Source: Romanomermis culicivorax (taxonomy: Eukaryota; Nematoda; Enoplea; Mermithida; Mermithidae). From it: a stretch of DNA of 64,000 nt. Position 1 is the stretch's first letter. Each line of letters opens with the position of its first letter. A model generated the notes under the pieces. That model was given only the letters and a program-made list of their open reading frames with translations. It ran no database searches and was not told where the DNA came from. This document shows positions 1-9,567 of the stretch, in pieces. The stretch lies in the NCBI GenBank assembly GCA_963922205.1, contig CAWUHX010000132.1:868001-932000 (forward strand). The letters run 5' to 3'. A program made the position numbers and the translations under genes.

Positions 1-1068
1 TTCACATACAGTCATTTACGCCATCTTTCCCTAAATCTGAAGCGTGTACAGCGTCCAAAGCAGGACAGATGGGAAAAAATCGTTTACATTAAACGTACAG
101 TGACGCAGGGCTGGCTAGTCTTGAAAATATATGTGAAGGAGCATAGAGGTCTAGAAAATCAGCCGGATTTTTTACGAGTGGATCATCATCATCATCGATT
201 GGTCAAAATTTTAGGGGGAAGGTAATTGAAAAAACCATTTTTAAGTCTTTCTGATCAAAAAATTCATAAGAGTAGATGGTGAAAAAAATGATTCCAGTCT
301 AAAAAACCGTAAAAATATGTACTTATGGCGCAAAGCGCCCGAAAATTGACATTTTTATTTTTTTTGATTCAAAAATAATGTTTTCTACCGAAAAATTATT
401 TTTCGGTATTTTTTTTATTGAAAAAAGATGGGCTTCTTATAGCTAGTGCATCTCAGCCATAAGACTGACAAATATCGGTGGTCACACAATATGAGCAAAG
501 ATTTCTGGGTAGGAGCGTTCCCATGAAACTCTCTACCTACATCTGGACAAACCCTATTGGTTCATGTGGTATCACCTAGCTCACAAGCGTGATTGGTTCT
601 CGAACTCTTTCTCTGTAGCAAGGCCAGAGCAAGATTTGCATCGTAATTCTATTTTCTCAGATAAAAGTTGATTTTTTACTTGATCCAAGTGTTGATACAT
701 TAATTAGGAGGTATGGGTAATAATTTGGCAAAAAACTGCTGGAATTCTATATCCAATGTCTTCAATTTTTGTGTACCGACATTCATTTCCATAAAATTAG
801 TTTTTGCATAAAGATTGACCTGACGTTGAGGACCGTCTGGTATTAGACAGACATCGCCAAAGTCGGGAATTCAGGTAGGGGTAAAATCTCATATGGTGAA
901 AGTAGTACCAGTGCCGCAACCATTTTTTCGCTCGCTGTCACGTCAGCGGGAGTCGTATATTATCCGGCAAGTTATACCGTTCTTTATCTCCTTTCACTCA
1001 AATGTACACATAATAGATTTTGCGCACTGAAAAATCGTCATTTTTCGTGTATTTTCATAAAAACCTTC
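1..1068. other. Non-coding; fragments of MITE families
   Basis: About 200-430 resembles the interior of the CATACATGTAA MITE (GGCGC-AAA-GCGCC hairpin at 329-341 next to AAAATTGACATTTTT). About 850-890 resembles the CAGA...GGTAGGGGTAAAATC end of the hAT derivatives. No coding region is supported in the rest. Confidence 0.5.
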
Positions 1069-1076
1069 TTCTGGAT

Positions 1077-1896
1077 GATCGTGCCCCAACTCCGCCACCG
1101 TTCCAACACCGCCACCGTACCAACACCGCCACCGTCCCGACTCCGCCACTTTCCTGTCCCAACACCGCCACCATCCCAACTCCGCCACTTTCTTGTCCTA
1201 ACTTTCGCAATCTTTCAAAAAGTTTGTTTTCTGTAACAAAGTTTTTTTTGTAACTTAACAACATGACATTGCTAATTCATAGGATGGCAAAAACTGATAT
1301 TATCATTAAATCAATAAATACATGGTATATCTATATAATCTTCGTTTGTATAGTCGTACTTAACTATACAAACGATTTTACCGAAATAACCATAAATAGA
1401 TTAACGAGCGTGAGACCGGAATTTACTTCATTAGCATATTACCAGAATAACTGTGTGCTTTGCACATTAAAATACAAATATACGTGTCTGTTTTCATTTC
1501 TTGTTGTCAATTGATTCGAATTTGTGTAACCAAATCATGGGTGACTTTAGTCCTATTGAAAATTTTATGAATCAGGAATTAAAGAGTAATTTAGTGATAA
1601 TTGCGGCGCGTTATGATCCGGATTTGTATTTTCTGTTCCGGAAGAAAAGTTCTAAACGTTTGTCAAACAATGAAACATCGCTTATATCTTAAAATATTGT
1701 TCATTCATAGATCTGATAAGCACATTTGGTTAAGTTTAACATGTTACAAAAAAAACTTTGTGAAAGATTGTGAAAGTTGGGACGAGGAAGTGGTAGAGTT
1801 GGGACGGTGGCGGAGTTGGGATGGTGGCGGCGTTGGGACGGTGGCGGAGTTGGGACGGTGGCAGCGTTGGGACGGTCGCGGTGCTGGGACGGTACC
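1077..1896. mobile_element. Foldback-like element 1 with 17-bp tandem-repeat arms
   Basis: The left arm (1077-1200) carries tandem copies of CCAACWCCGCCACCGTC. The right arm (1778-1896) carries the same 17-bp unit inverted (GGGACGGTGGCGGNGTT). Inside the arrays both arms continue as unique inverted sequence (TTTCGCAATCTTTCAAAAAG / CTTTGTGAAAGATTGTGAAAG). The termini are GATCGTGCCCCAAC and GTTGGGACGGTACC type, flanked by a perfect 8-bp duplication TTCTGGAT (1069-1076, 1897-1904). The core has a short ORF (1501-1692) also present in the copy at 36089. This architecture is that of foldback/Galileo-type DNA elements, but family membership is inferred from structure only. Confidence 0.85.
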
Positions 1897-3352
1897 TTCT
1901 GGATATCCCTCAAGTTCTCATCTCATATCAACTCGGCTTCATGTCTAAATGTATATATAGTTACAGAAAAATTAAAGAATGTGAGATTTTGACCCTCTAA
2001 AATGCATCCAAATTCTCTTTATTGACGAGCACCGAGCATTTTGTCTCTATTATAAACATTTTGTGCCCAGAAAGAACGATTTGAGAAAAACAGTGAATGA
2101 ACCGATCGGAATAATTAGATTTTTGGTTTCTGATTTTAGAGCCGGAGAAGTGTTTTCTGACCAAGTAATCCGGAAAAAATCTCTCTGTACTCTGTACCAG
2201 ACTACCTCATAGGGAGGGTTATGAGGGAGGTATTCTACCTAAAGTCGTAAAATTGATCACTAGTTGCCTAATTTTGAGACATAATGACATGTTTATTGAG
2301 CATTTAACTACGCTACCCCAATAAATTTTTACCTTCACCCAGAGCACCCCATGGGGAGGGGTATGGGGGGGGGGGGGTATTACCCCCGTCTTAGATTTGG
2401 AAATTCATTTACTACCCCCATAAAAACAGCTCACTTTAGCAAAAAATTTTGGTAGACTTCATCCTCTCCCCAGTAGGTTATACTAATTCGAGAAAAACTG
2501 CAGAATGTGTGATTCTGAGGAACTACTCACTGCTCTTTTTGACACATTTACTGAGCAAATGATAATGGGAAAGTACGCAACTTCTGTGCCATATAGCGAT
2601 TTTTAGGAAAAGATATCAGCACATTAATATATACTACTTGTAGGAAATCATTATAAATATAATTGGGAGATGAAATAATGACTTATGTAAATGTGATTAA
2701 TCAAAAAATCGCCACTTGGGAAGAAAAACATTATGTTCTTAAAATTCTGCCTCTTCATGCTGTCCTTTCCTTTCCCCCGCTTCTGCGTTGGGTCTTCTGT
2801 GCGCATATGGTTACCCAAGCTGCGGCATACTTTCCTGCTATGAGTTGAGACATGTGAGGTCCGTTGACATGGATCAGGAGTTGTACCTGGTTTCAACCTC
2901 GTGGTTCATAATCTAATAAGATTGATAATACTATTAAGCCACATTCGGCATGAGCACTTTCAATTGAAAGCACTGTTAGAACCCTCATCAGTGATGGAAT
3001 AAGCTCATACTCCTGAAGATGCTGGTTCAAATAATGTTTCCAAAAGTACATTGTGCCCGATTCTTGAAATGTGCAGGAATCAGTTGACACGACAATCTTC
3101 AAAGTCTGACTATTCTCTGCTACACACAGAGAATTCTTAGTACATTAGTACTAAAATTCAAGTACATTACTTGAATTAGTACATTCAAGTCTCATGATTG
3201 GGAGCTGGAAAATGGGGTTGAAATAGTAAATGGTTTTTGACCGTAAAAAGCGTAAAGTAGGGGCATTAATCATTTTTGTAAGTTCGAGAAACTACAACCC
3301 CCCCTCCTTAGCAAAAAGTTGGGAGCAAAAAAAAGTCACGGCATATTTCAAG

Positions 3353-4930
3353 TCAAGTGGGGTAACTTGAGACTGCGGGGTAACTTGAGACACTGGGAGG
3401 GAAAAGTGTTTTTTCAGCAATTTTTTCGTCACACATTAATGTTTTTCCTTATTAAACCGTTTGATTTTGTGTATTTTTTTATGCTTTATCAATATACATT
3501 ATGCATGTTCAATGGAATAGAATATAGCTTCATATTTTTTAGCTTAAAGTTTCAGTTTCAGCTTCATGACTTTTTCAAAGGTGCTAAACTTTGATATTTT
3601 TCAGATAATAGTTTTAAAACTTATTTTTTGAAGTTGTTGTACGAGTACGCATACATCATCACACCAACGAAAAAGTAAGTACGATTTTATATAAGTTTAC
3701 TGGGTTTAAGCTGGCTTGTATGTCTCAAGTTACCCCTTGATATATTGGAAAAATGGGGTAATTTGAGACACTCGGGGGTAACTTGAGACTTGTGATAAAT
3801 AACATTGTAAACCAGTTTTTATTAACAGATGCGTAATTATAAACCCAAAGTGGGCGCCAGAAAGTACCGAGACTTCACCAATGCGAGTTTGAACAAAGCT
3901 GTTCAGACTTGCCAATCTGGCCAAATGACCATACGAGAAGCTAGTGATGTGTACAAAATTCCAAGAGCCACTCTGGCCCATAGAGTTCAAAGCGACGGTG
4001 AAGCAGTCGGTCGTCCGACAGTCCTATCCGAAGAAGAGGAAATTTTGTTGTGCGAGCATTTGACACTGGTAGCAGAGTGGGGCTATCCGTTAACAAGAAC
4101 CGACCTTCGTTACATGGTCAAAGATTATCTAGACAAAAAAGGTGATTATGTGCTGAAATTTTAATTATTTTTAATTATTCCTTATAATTATCTAGTTTCA
4201 ATTGATTAGGTAAGTGTTAATTATTTACATTATTTGATCATTTTATTTTTAATTATTACGTGTTTTCATGTAGGAGTCAACACACGTTTTCCTGACAACA
4301 TGCCCGGGGTTGATTGGGCGCTTCTTTTTTTGAACCGATGAAAACAGCTTCTGAGCACGGGTTTGGCAAACAATATAAAGCGAGCTCGCGCAAACGTTGA
4401 TCCGAAAGCTATCGAGCAGTACTTCAAGAATTTAGAAGACTCGTTACGAGATGTGCCTCTGGAGAATATTCATAATTACCATGAGACTAATTTAAGCGAC
4501 GATCCAGGCCGTAAAAAAGTTATAGCCAAGCATGGAGTCAAATATGTAGATGTCGTACCGAATAGTTAGAATATCAAATACATTAACAGACATTCCTAGA
4601 TAAGTAATTTTACGTTCTTGTTTTTTTAAAACACCGTTTGTGTCTCATGTAACCCCATACGACGGGTTATTTGTGATTGAATATGATCCTCAATGCATTT
4701 TTTCCGAAAATCTCAAGTTACCCCATCAGGGGGGTAACTTGAGACACCCTCGATATTTAAAAAAAAATGGAAAATGGTTGACTTTTCCGAGTCACTGTTT
4801 CCCATACATGTAGCCACACCATTTATGCTTGCGATAATCAAATTTGAGGTTTCTAGGTCAAAGGAGTCAAAAATGGCACACATTTTAGTGGCGACAAATC
4901 GTCAAAACTGTCTCAAGTTACCCCACTTGA
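3353..4930 (+). mobile_element. Pogo-like DNA transposon, internally deleted, nested in hAT copy A
   Basis: Bounded by 21-bp inverted ends: TCAAGTGGGGTAACTTGAGA at 3353 and its complement ending at 4930. Further copies of GGGGTAACTTGAGAC lie subterminally (3377, 3761, 3776, 4731). It carries a two-exon transposase remnant but lacks the rest of the catalytic domain. The sequence on either side belongs to one hAT derivative, as comparison with 29285-30201 shows. No clear TA duplication is visible. Confidence 0.85.
3829..4569 (+). pseudogene. Pogo-like transposase remnant (two exons, catalytic Asp lost)
   Basis: Exon 1 (3829-4141) reads MRNYKPKVGARKYRDFTNAS with a psq/CENP-B-type helix-turn-helix (about residues 12-55), then AEWGYPLTRTDLRYMVKDYL. 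A GT-AG intron (4142-4273) restores DKKGVNTRFPDNMPGVDW, and the frame goes on through NIKRARANVDPKAIEQYF to ...GRKKVIAKHGVKYVDVVP. Defects: an in-frame TGA at 4339-4341, and the first catalytic Asp of the NYDETN motif is His (CAT at 4480-4482). The protein then ends at 4569, so the remaining DDE residues are missing. It is therefore a dead relic. Confidence 0.85.
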
Positions 4931-5661
4931 TCCTTAAAATTTACGATTTGACCCCTACCTAAATTTTCGACCTTGGGGACCTCTGACTTCACCCCTAACT
5001 GAAAAGCCTGACCGAGGGGACCTCTGCTTTGTATCAAGATACAAAAAAATTTCTGTACAGAGCCAAAAATGTTTGTATTGTACAAAAAATAACAGTGGTG
5101 CACTGCAGTTGTCAATTCTTCCGATTTAGCACATCAAAATCAGCTATGCAGTACATTCTTAAAATTGAGGACACCCTAAAGGTATTTTTCTCAAACAGAC
5201 TACCAACTCTCAAAAAATAATACCCATTATCCAGTAGCAATCATTTCTCTTATAAAAGTACCCACTGATACGTTTCCTTCAAATTGGCATACCCAGTACG
5301 ACACTTCGCAAAATTTTGTAGTGAGTCATTTAAACCCATTTCACAATTTCTATACTTCTAACATTAGATTAACATTGACTAACATTAAATTAGTGTTACG
5401 TAAGACTTTTCATTTTTTCTCTCCGATACTTATGAAATTCATTTTTAAAAACCTAAAATTGAAATACAAGAAAACTAACTTTTATTCATATTTTCCGCTA
5501 AAAGTAGGCGAATATCAATTTCAGTGTGAATTATCAAAAATTTATCTATAAAACCAAATTATCCCCCCTAGTTGCACACTGTAATCTGGCCTGTGTGAGA
5601 AAAGCCTGTTTTCACCTGCTTAATTCAGTTATTATCCCACAGCTAAAATACATCAAGACTA

Positions 5662-6082
5662 CATACATGTAATTGGGGGGAAGTGCTATGGGAACAGCCC
5701 CCCACAGAAATCGTCGACCATATGGCTAGCCATTGGGCGACCGCCCCCCCCCAGGATTTTCCAATCCTATAGCTAAACATATGGTAGTCATAGGAACCCC
5801 CATACTCTTCGTCCGGAAAAATACTGAAAAATGTCAATTTTTGAACAAAAAATGGTCAAAAATTGAACTTTCTTGGCACTTCGCACCATGAATACATTTT
5901 TTTTGGTCTTTTTCTGAAAAAATTACTATTTTTTGAACTATTTTTTGGACACTTTTGTGAAAAAAATCGATTTTTTTGCTTGAGAGATCCCTCTCTCCAA
6001 AATTTTGGGAATTACTTACCCCCAGTCCAGAAAAAGTCGTCCGACTCCTTCCGCCAGACCTCCGGGCTCCCTTACATGTATG
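5662..6082 (+). mobile_element. CATACATGTAA-type MITE (family C), copy 1
   Basis: Starts CATACATGTAATTGGGGGGA and ends CCTTACATGTATG. The left part has CATATGGCTAGCCATTGGGC, the centre GGAAAAATACTGAAAAATGT, then GGCACTTCGCACC, GGGAATTACT and CCAGACCTCC. It is collinear with 44873-45310. Flanking octamers do not match here. Confidence 0.8.
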
Positions 6083-6380
6083 CTCAGAAATGCTATCCGG
6101 AACACTTGATTCAAGCCTTCAGGATTAACAGCTGTGTCTGGGGCTGATTGACACTGATGATGGCTTCCGTAACCAGAATAGTTTTCAACCTCCGCTGCAA
6201 TACGGGTCTTATTCCTATCCCAATAACGTCATACAATCACCAAGGAATTTAATAAATTTATTAGGTGAAAAAGTTAAGTCATACTGATTAGTTTTCCATC
6301 CGATCAACTAATCTGACGCATTCTAGATTTTAATCGCGATGCTTTAGCGATTATATTTTCTAAAGATTATTCGTTGGACG

Positions 6381-7899
6381 TAGGGATCGGCCGAGGGTAA
6401 AATAAAAAGCCTCGGCCTCGGCCGAGCTGAGGATTTTTGAAATCCTCGGCTCGGCCGAGGATTTCAAAAGGCCGAGGATTTTTTTAACATGATATTATAT
6501 TAATACACTGGTCACTGGTAATACTAATAAGAGACTTCTTTACTCTTGCCTTTATGATCTTCATCAAGTAATTCAAAACATAAAAAAATTTATTGTAAAA
6601 AATTTATTGTAAAAGTATAACACTAAATAGGTAAATTAACGCAAAGATGTCTTCTATGCAAATTTTGTAGAATTTATGGAGTCAACCCGTCACTTTGATG
6701 CACTGTTTTTTTCCACGAACTTTTTTCCACAAATGTGGAAAGGGGTCAAATTTTTTTTCCACATGTGGAAAAAATTTTTTTTCGTCTTAAAATCCGTTTT
6801 TTTGGCTTAAAAATGCTCACAGACGCTTTATCGCACTGTTTTTGAGCTTTTTCAAGCCTTCCGGTGTATTTAGAGAAGTTAATTCATTAAAATTGGAGGA
6901 AAAATTGAAATGTTTGACCTAAAAGCCTAATCTACAAGCGTTGTTGAACAATTTTTCTAGCAAACTATCCAAGAGCATAATTGACTTGAATTACACAAGA
7001 AATCAATGGTCAAGTCCTCTATGATGACAAGTGAAAGCCCAAAAAAGATGGTACTTTCCGGCGCAAAGCGCCGGAAATTTTTTTGGGTATATTGACATTC
7101 TGGGATGCTGGAAAATCATTTTTCCGAACATTATTTCAAGAATTAGATTCCAATTTAGTGTTCAAGAGTCGTAATTTCTAGAATTTTACTTGAAAAATTT
7201 TAAAATCTGTAATTTATTTGTAAACTCTCATGAACTTGGTCGAAAATATATGAGTAAGAAAAGTATAACTTTCCGAAAGATATTTCCAAGAAGCTTTTGA
7301 ATTGATTTTACGTTAGCAACGAAATAATCGCATCATAAATCCTAGAGACTTGACGTGTATTCATCTTTCTCAAAAAGAAAAAATGCGAATCTTCATTAAA
7401 TATTATGATAAAATGTTGAAGATAACCAATTAAAACATGAGATACTACGTTTAAGATGATGAAAACTATTATAGATTAAGTGATAAATGAAAGTAGACAT
7501 GATAAAAGCCGCGCCTGAGCTACTTAATGAATAATGATGATTATTAAAGTTATAACCGGCGTGAAGCGCCGGAAAATTTAGGGATTTGGACCTCCTAAAA
7601 TGCACCAAAATGTATCTTTTCAATATGAAAACCCCAAATTTTTCTTCCACATTTGTGGAAAGACCTCAAAAATTTTTTCCACATTCCAGATTTTTTTTCC
7701 ACATTATAGTGCAAATGTGGAAAAAAAACAGTGCTTTGATGCAGTAAACATTTTACATCAAAAATATCCTACTTGCTTTAGAGTTGCAAATAATCCTCGG
7801 CCTCGGCCATTTTTGATCGACACCCTCGGCCGAGGCCGAGGGTGGCCGAGGGTACCAATCCTCGGCCGAGGCCGAGGCCGAGCCCTCGGCCGATCCCTA
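6381..7899. mobile_element. hAT-type element with TAGGGATCGGCCGAGGG ends
   Basis: Perfect 17-bp terminal inverted repeats TAGGGATCGGCCGAGGG, flanked by a perfect 8-bp duplication GTTGGACG (6373-6380, 7900-7907). TAGGGATG-like ends and 8-bp duplications are typical of hAT. The ends carry dense repeats of CTCGGCCGAGG. No transposase; most of the interior is another element (6701-7733). Confidence 0.9.
6701..7733. mobile_element. hAT-type MITE with CACTGTTTTTTTCCAC ends (family E), nested
   Basis: Inverted ends CACTGTTTTTTTCCAC and GTGGAAAAAAAACAGTG, flanked by a perfect 8-bp duplication CTTTGATG (6693-6700, 7734-7741). Subterminal CCACAAATGTGG palindromes and two GGCGC-type hairpins (7060-7072, 7560-7572) lie inside. 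Without this insert the outer element would be about 480 bp. Confidence 0.9.
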
Positions 7900-7966
7900 G
7901 TTGGACGTTTGTGGAAATTCTCAAGGATTTAGTTTAGCCCTCAGTTCAGTTAATCGTTGAAAACTA

Positions 7967-8275
7967 TTGACGGACAAATGCAAGCATCATGAATTAAAAG
8001 AAAAGTTGGGCAAGGCAAGACATGTTTATGCCATTCTACTTATAGACGCAACTTACCATATTCAAAACAAAACTTATTCCCACGGCCAAGGCCGTTGCCA
8101 GGAACTTTTTATGGTGGGGGCAAAATGTCACAAGTTGGCAGAGGAATGGTTACAACTTTTAGACTTTTCAGCTGCTAAACTGATTATCCGCAAGGTTTTC
8201 ATTAATTCAATAGTACAGAAAACTGACTGTTGCCGAGTCCTCCTGATGAAAATGCGTGCCAGTGTGATGTTTTAA
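7967..8275 (+). other. Unidentified open segment
   Basis: 102 codons: HELKEKLGKARHVYAILLID, GRCQELFMVGAKCHKLAEEW, LQLLDFSAAKLIIRK. Amino-acid use looks protein-like but no family is recognised. Lies just outside the hAT element ending at 7899. Confidence 0.2.
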
Positions 8276-9567
8276 ATCCATGCTGATGTGTGTAAGGTAT
8301 GTTTCTCCAAGTTCTTTAAAATCCTAAACATTTTCAGAATGTAAAGATTTCAACCTAATTATTTCTTTGGTTTTACATTATAAGAGTTCTACCATACCTG
8401 GGAAAAGCTCATTTTGTACGTAGCTAGCCATGAAGACCAATTTTTCTAGGTTGGTTGCTTTTTTTTCAAAAAAGTTCTTTCAGATTTTGGGCAAGGACTT
8501 CTTCAACCAAAATGCCCAATGATCCTATATATATATATATATGCAATCGGGCTTGTTTCAGCATTCTTGGGTTTAGTTCGTGCGAATTGCGGGGAAAAAT
8601 AAGGATTTTGAATTTTAGGTCATAAAATGCTGAATACAGCAAAATCGAAATTATATAACACACGAATAATCTGCAACACAATAATTATGCATTTTATACA
8701 GGCTCAGATACCAACATTTCACAGATGGTATCTGTCTCTAGTATGCAGTGACAGAAAATTTTTAGGAATCAAATACTGTATAGTGAACCCTCCTACATAT
8801 GCTCTTAATAATTAAAGAGGAAAACTGAAATAAGTCTCTTATCTTCATTAAATATGTATACAACAATTTTCGAAGACAACTGACCAAGTCAGAATAAACA
8901 TTTTACATAATGAAAACAATCAAAAGTTGAACAAAAAACAAAATTTGAGCTAGGTTGTAGCGAATGATAGTCAGAGCCGTAGTTTTTTGTTCAAGTCTCT
9001 TTGTATATACCAGTACCGCACTCAGGATTTGTCCAAGGAGAGGGCGGCATACATGCACACAGGGTATGGACAGGGTATGGATTTACCCTACCCTAAAAAA
9101 TTTGGCAGAAGTTTACTATAGGCCAAAAATTTGGCAAAAGTTTACTATAGGCCTAAAATTTGGCAATGTAAAATGCAACAAACATTAAGAATATTCTTGT
9201 AAAAAATTTGTTCAAGCCAATGAGGCCCTGTATTAGCTGAATAGTCACTCTTGATGGACAGCTTTTAGGGCAAAAAATCAAATTTGGTCAAAACATTGTT
9301 TTAAATTTACATGAATTTTGTGCACAAAGTGAAAATTTTTGTATAAATAACCCAGTATTGCCCAAAATAACACATGATTTAAAATTATCTACTGACAGCA
9401 TTTATCAAAAACTTCAGTCTACAGAATTTTAAAATGTGCAATCGTAGTGATTTAAAGCAAGGGAGAAGAAAGTCCAATTCTCAATGGAAAAAATAAATGA
9501 TAAGGCAAAATTGTTAATACTGCTGGTAAAATTTCTAACTACAAGTGATACAAAAATATTTTCATTT
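8276..9567. other. No gene seen
   Basis: AT-rich sequence with an (AT)8 run at 8526 and the 28-bp tandem repeat at 9100. GGATTTGTCCAAGGAGAGGG and CATACATGCAC near 9030-9060 resemble an element end. No coding support. Confidence 0.6.
9100..9168 (+). repeat. 28-bp tandem repeat
   Basis: AAATTTGGCA(G/A)AAGTTTACT followed by ATAGGCC, present about two and a half times. Confidence 0.9.

Larger units (their letters stand above)
2340..4985 (-). mobile_element. hAT derivative copy A (contains a nested pogo-like element)
   Basis: Ends CAGAGCACCCCATGG (2340) and, inverted, CAGAGGTCCCCAAGG (4985), as in copies B and C. Flanks are CCTTCACC and ACTTCACC (7 of 8). It holds a decayed C-terminal hAT dimerisation region: YFWKHYLNQH and SAHAECG at 2893-3102, then in the same frame after a stop, LLIHVNGPHMSQLIAGKYAA. 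This aligns with [20 protein letters not shown] of the fuller hAT copy at 9568. It is interrupted at 3353-4930 by the pogo-like element. With that removed it is a ~1.07-kb non-autonomous element. Confidence 0.85.
2198..5026 (-). mobile_element. hAT-type MITE split by a nested insertion
   Basis: The outer halves are 2198-2339 and 4986-5026. Together they match the intact 181-bp MITE at 25846-26026: a CAGAGGTCCCC(T/A) end, a TTAGGCAACTAGTGATCAATTTTA-like middle, and a CCCTAT-rich other end. The flanks CTCTGTAC and CTTTGTAT agree at 6 of 8 positions. The middle is displaced by the 2340-4985 element. Confidence 0.75.

Noticed and set aside
1077..1200. Short regularly spaced repeats considered as a CRISPR array
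   Set aside because: 17-bp units are contiguous without spacers, occur inverted at the other end of a transposon, and the DNA is animal nuclear.
994..1264. Gly/Trp/Arg- or Pro/Thr-rich ORFs in the foldback arms (also 1701-1992 and 36746-36946)
   Set aside because: They are translations of the 17-bp minisatellite in various frames.
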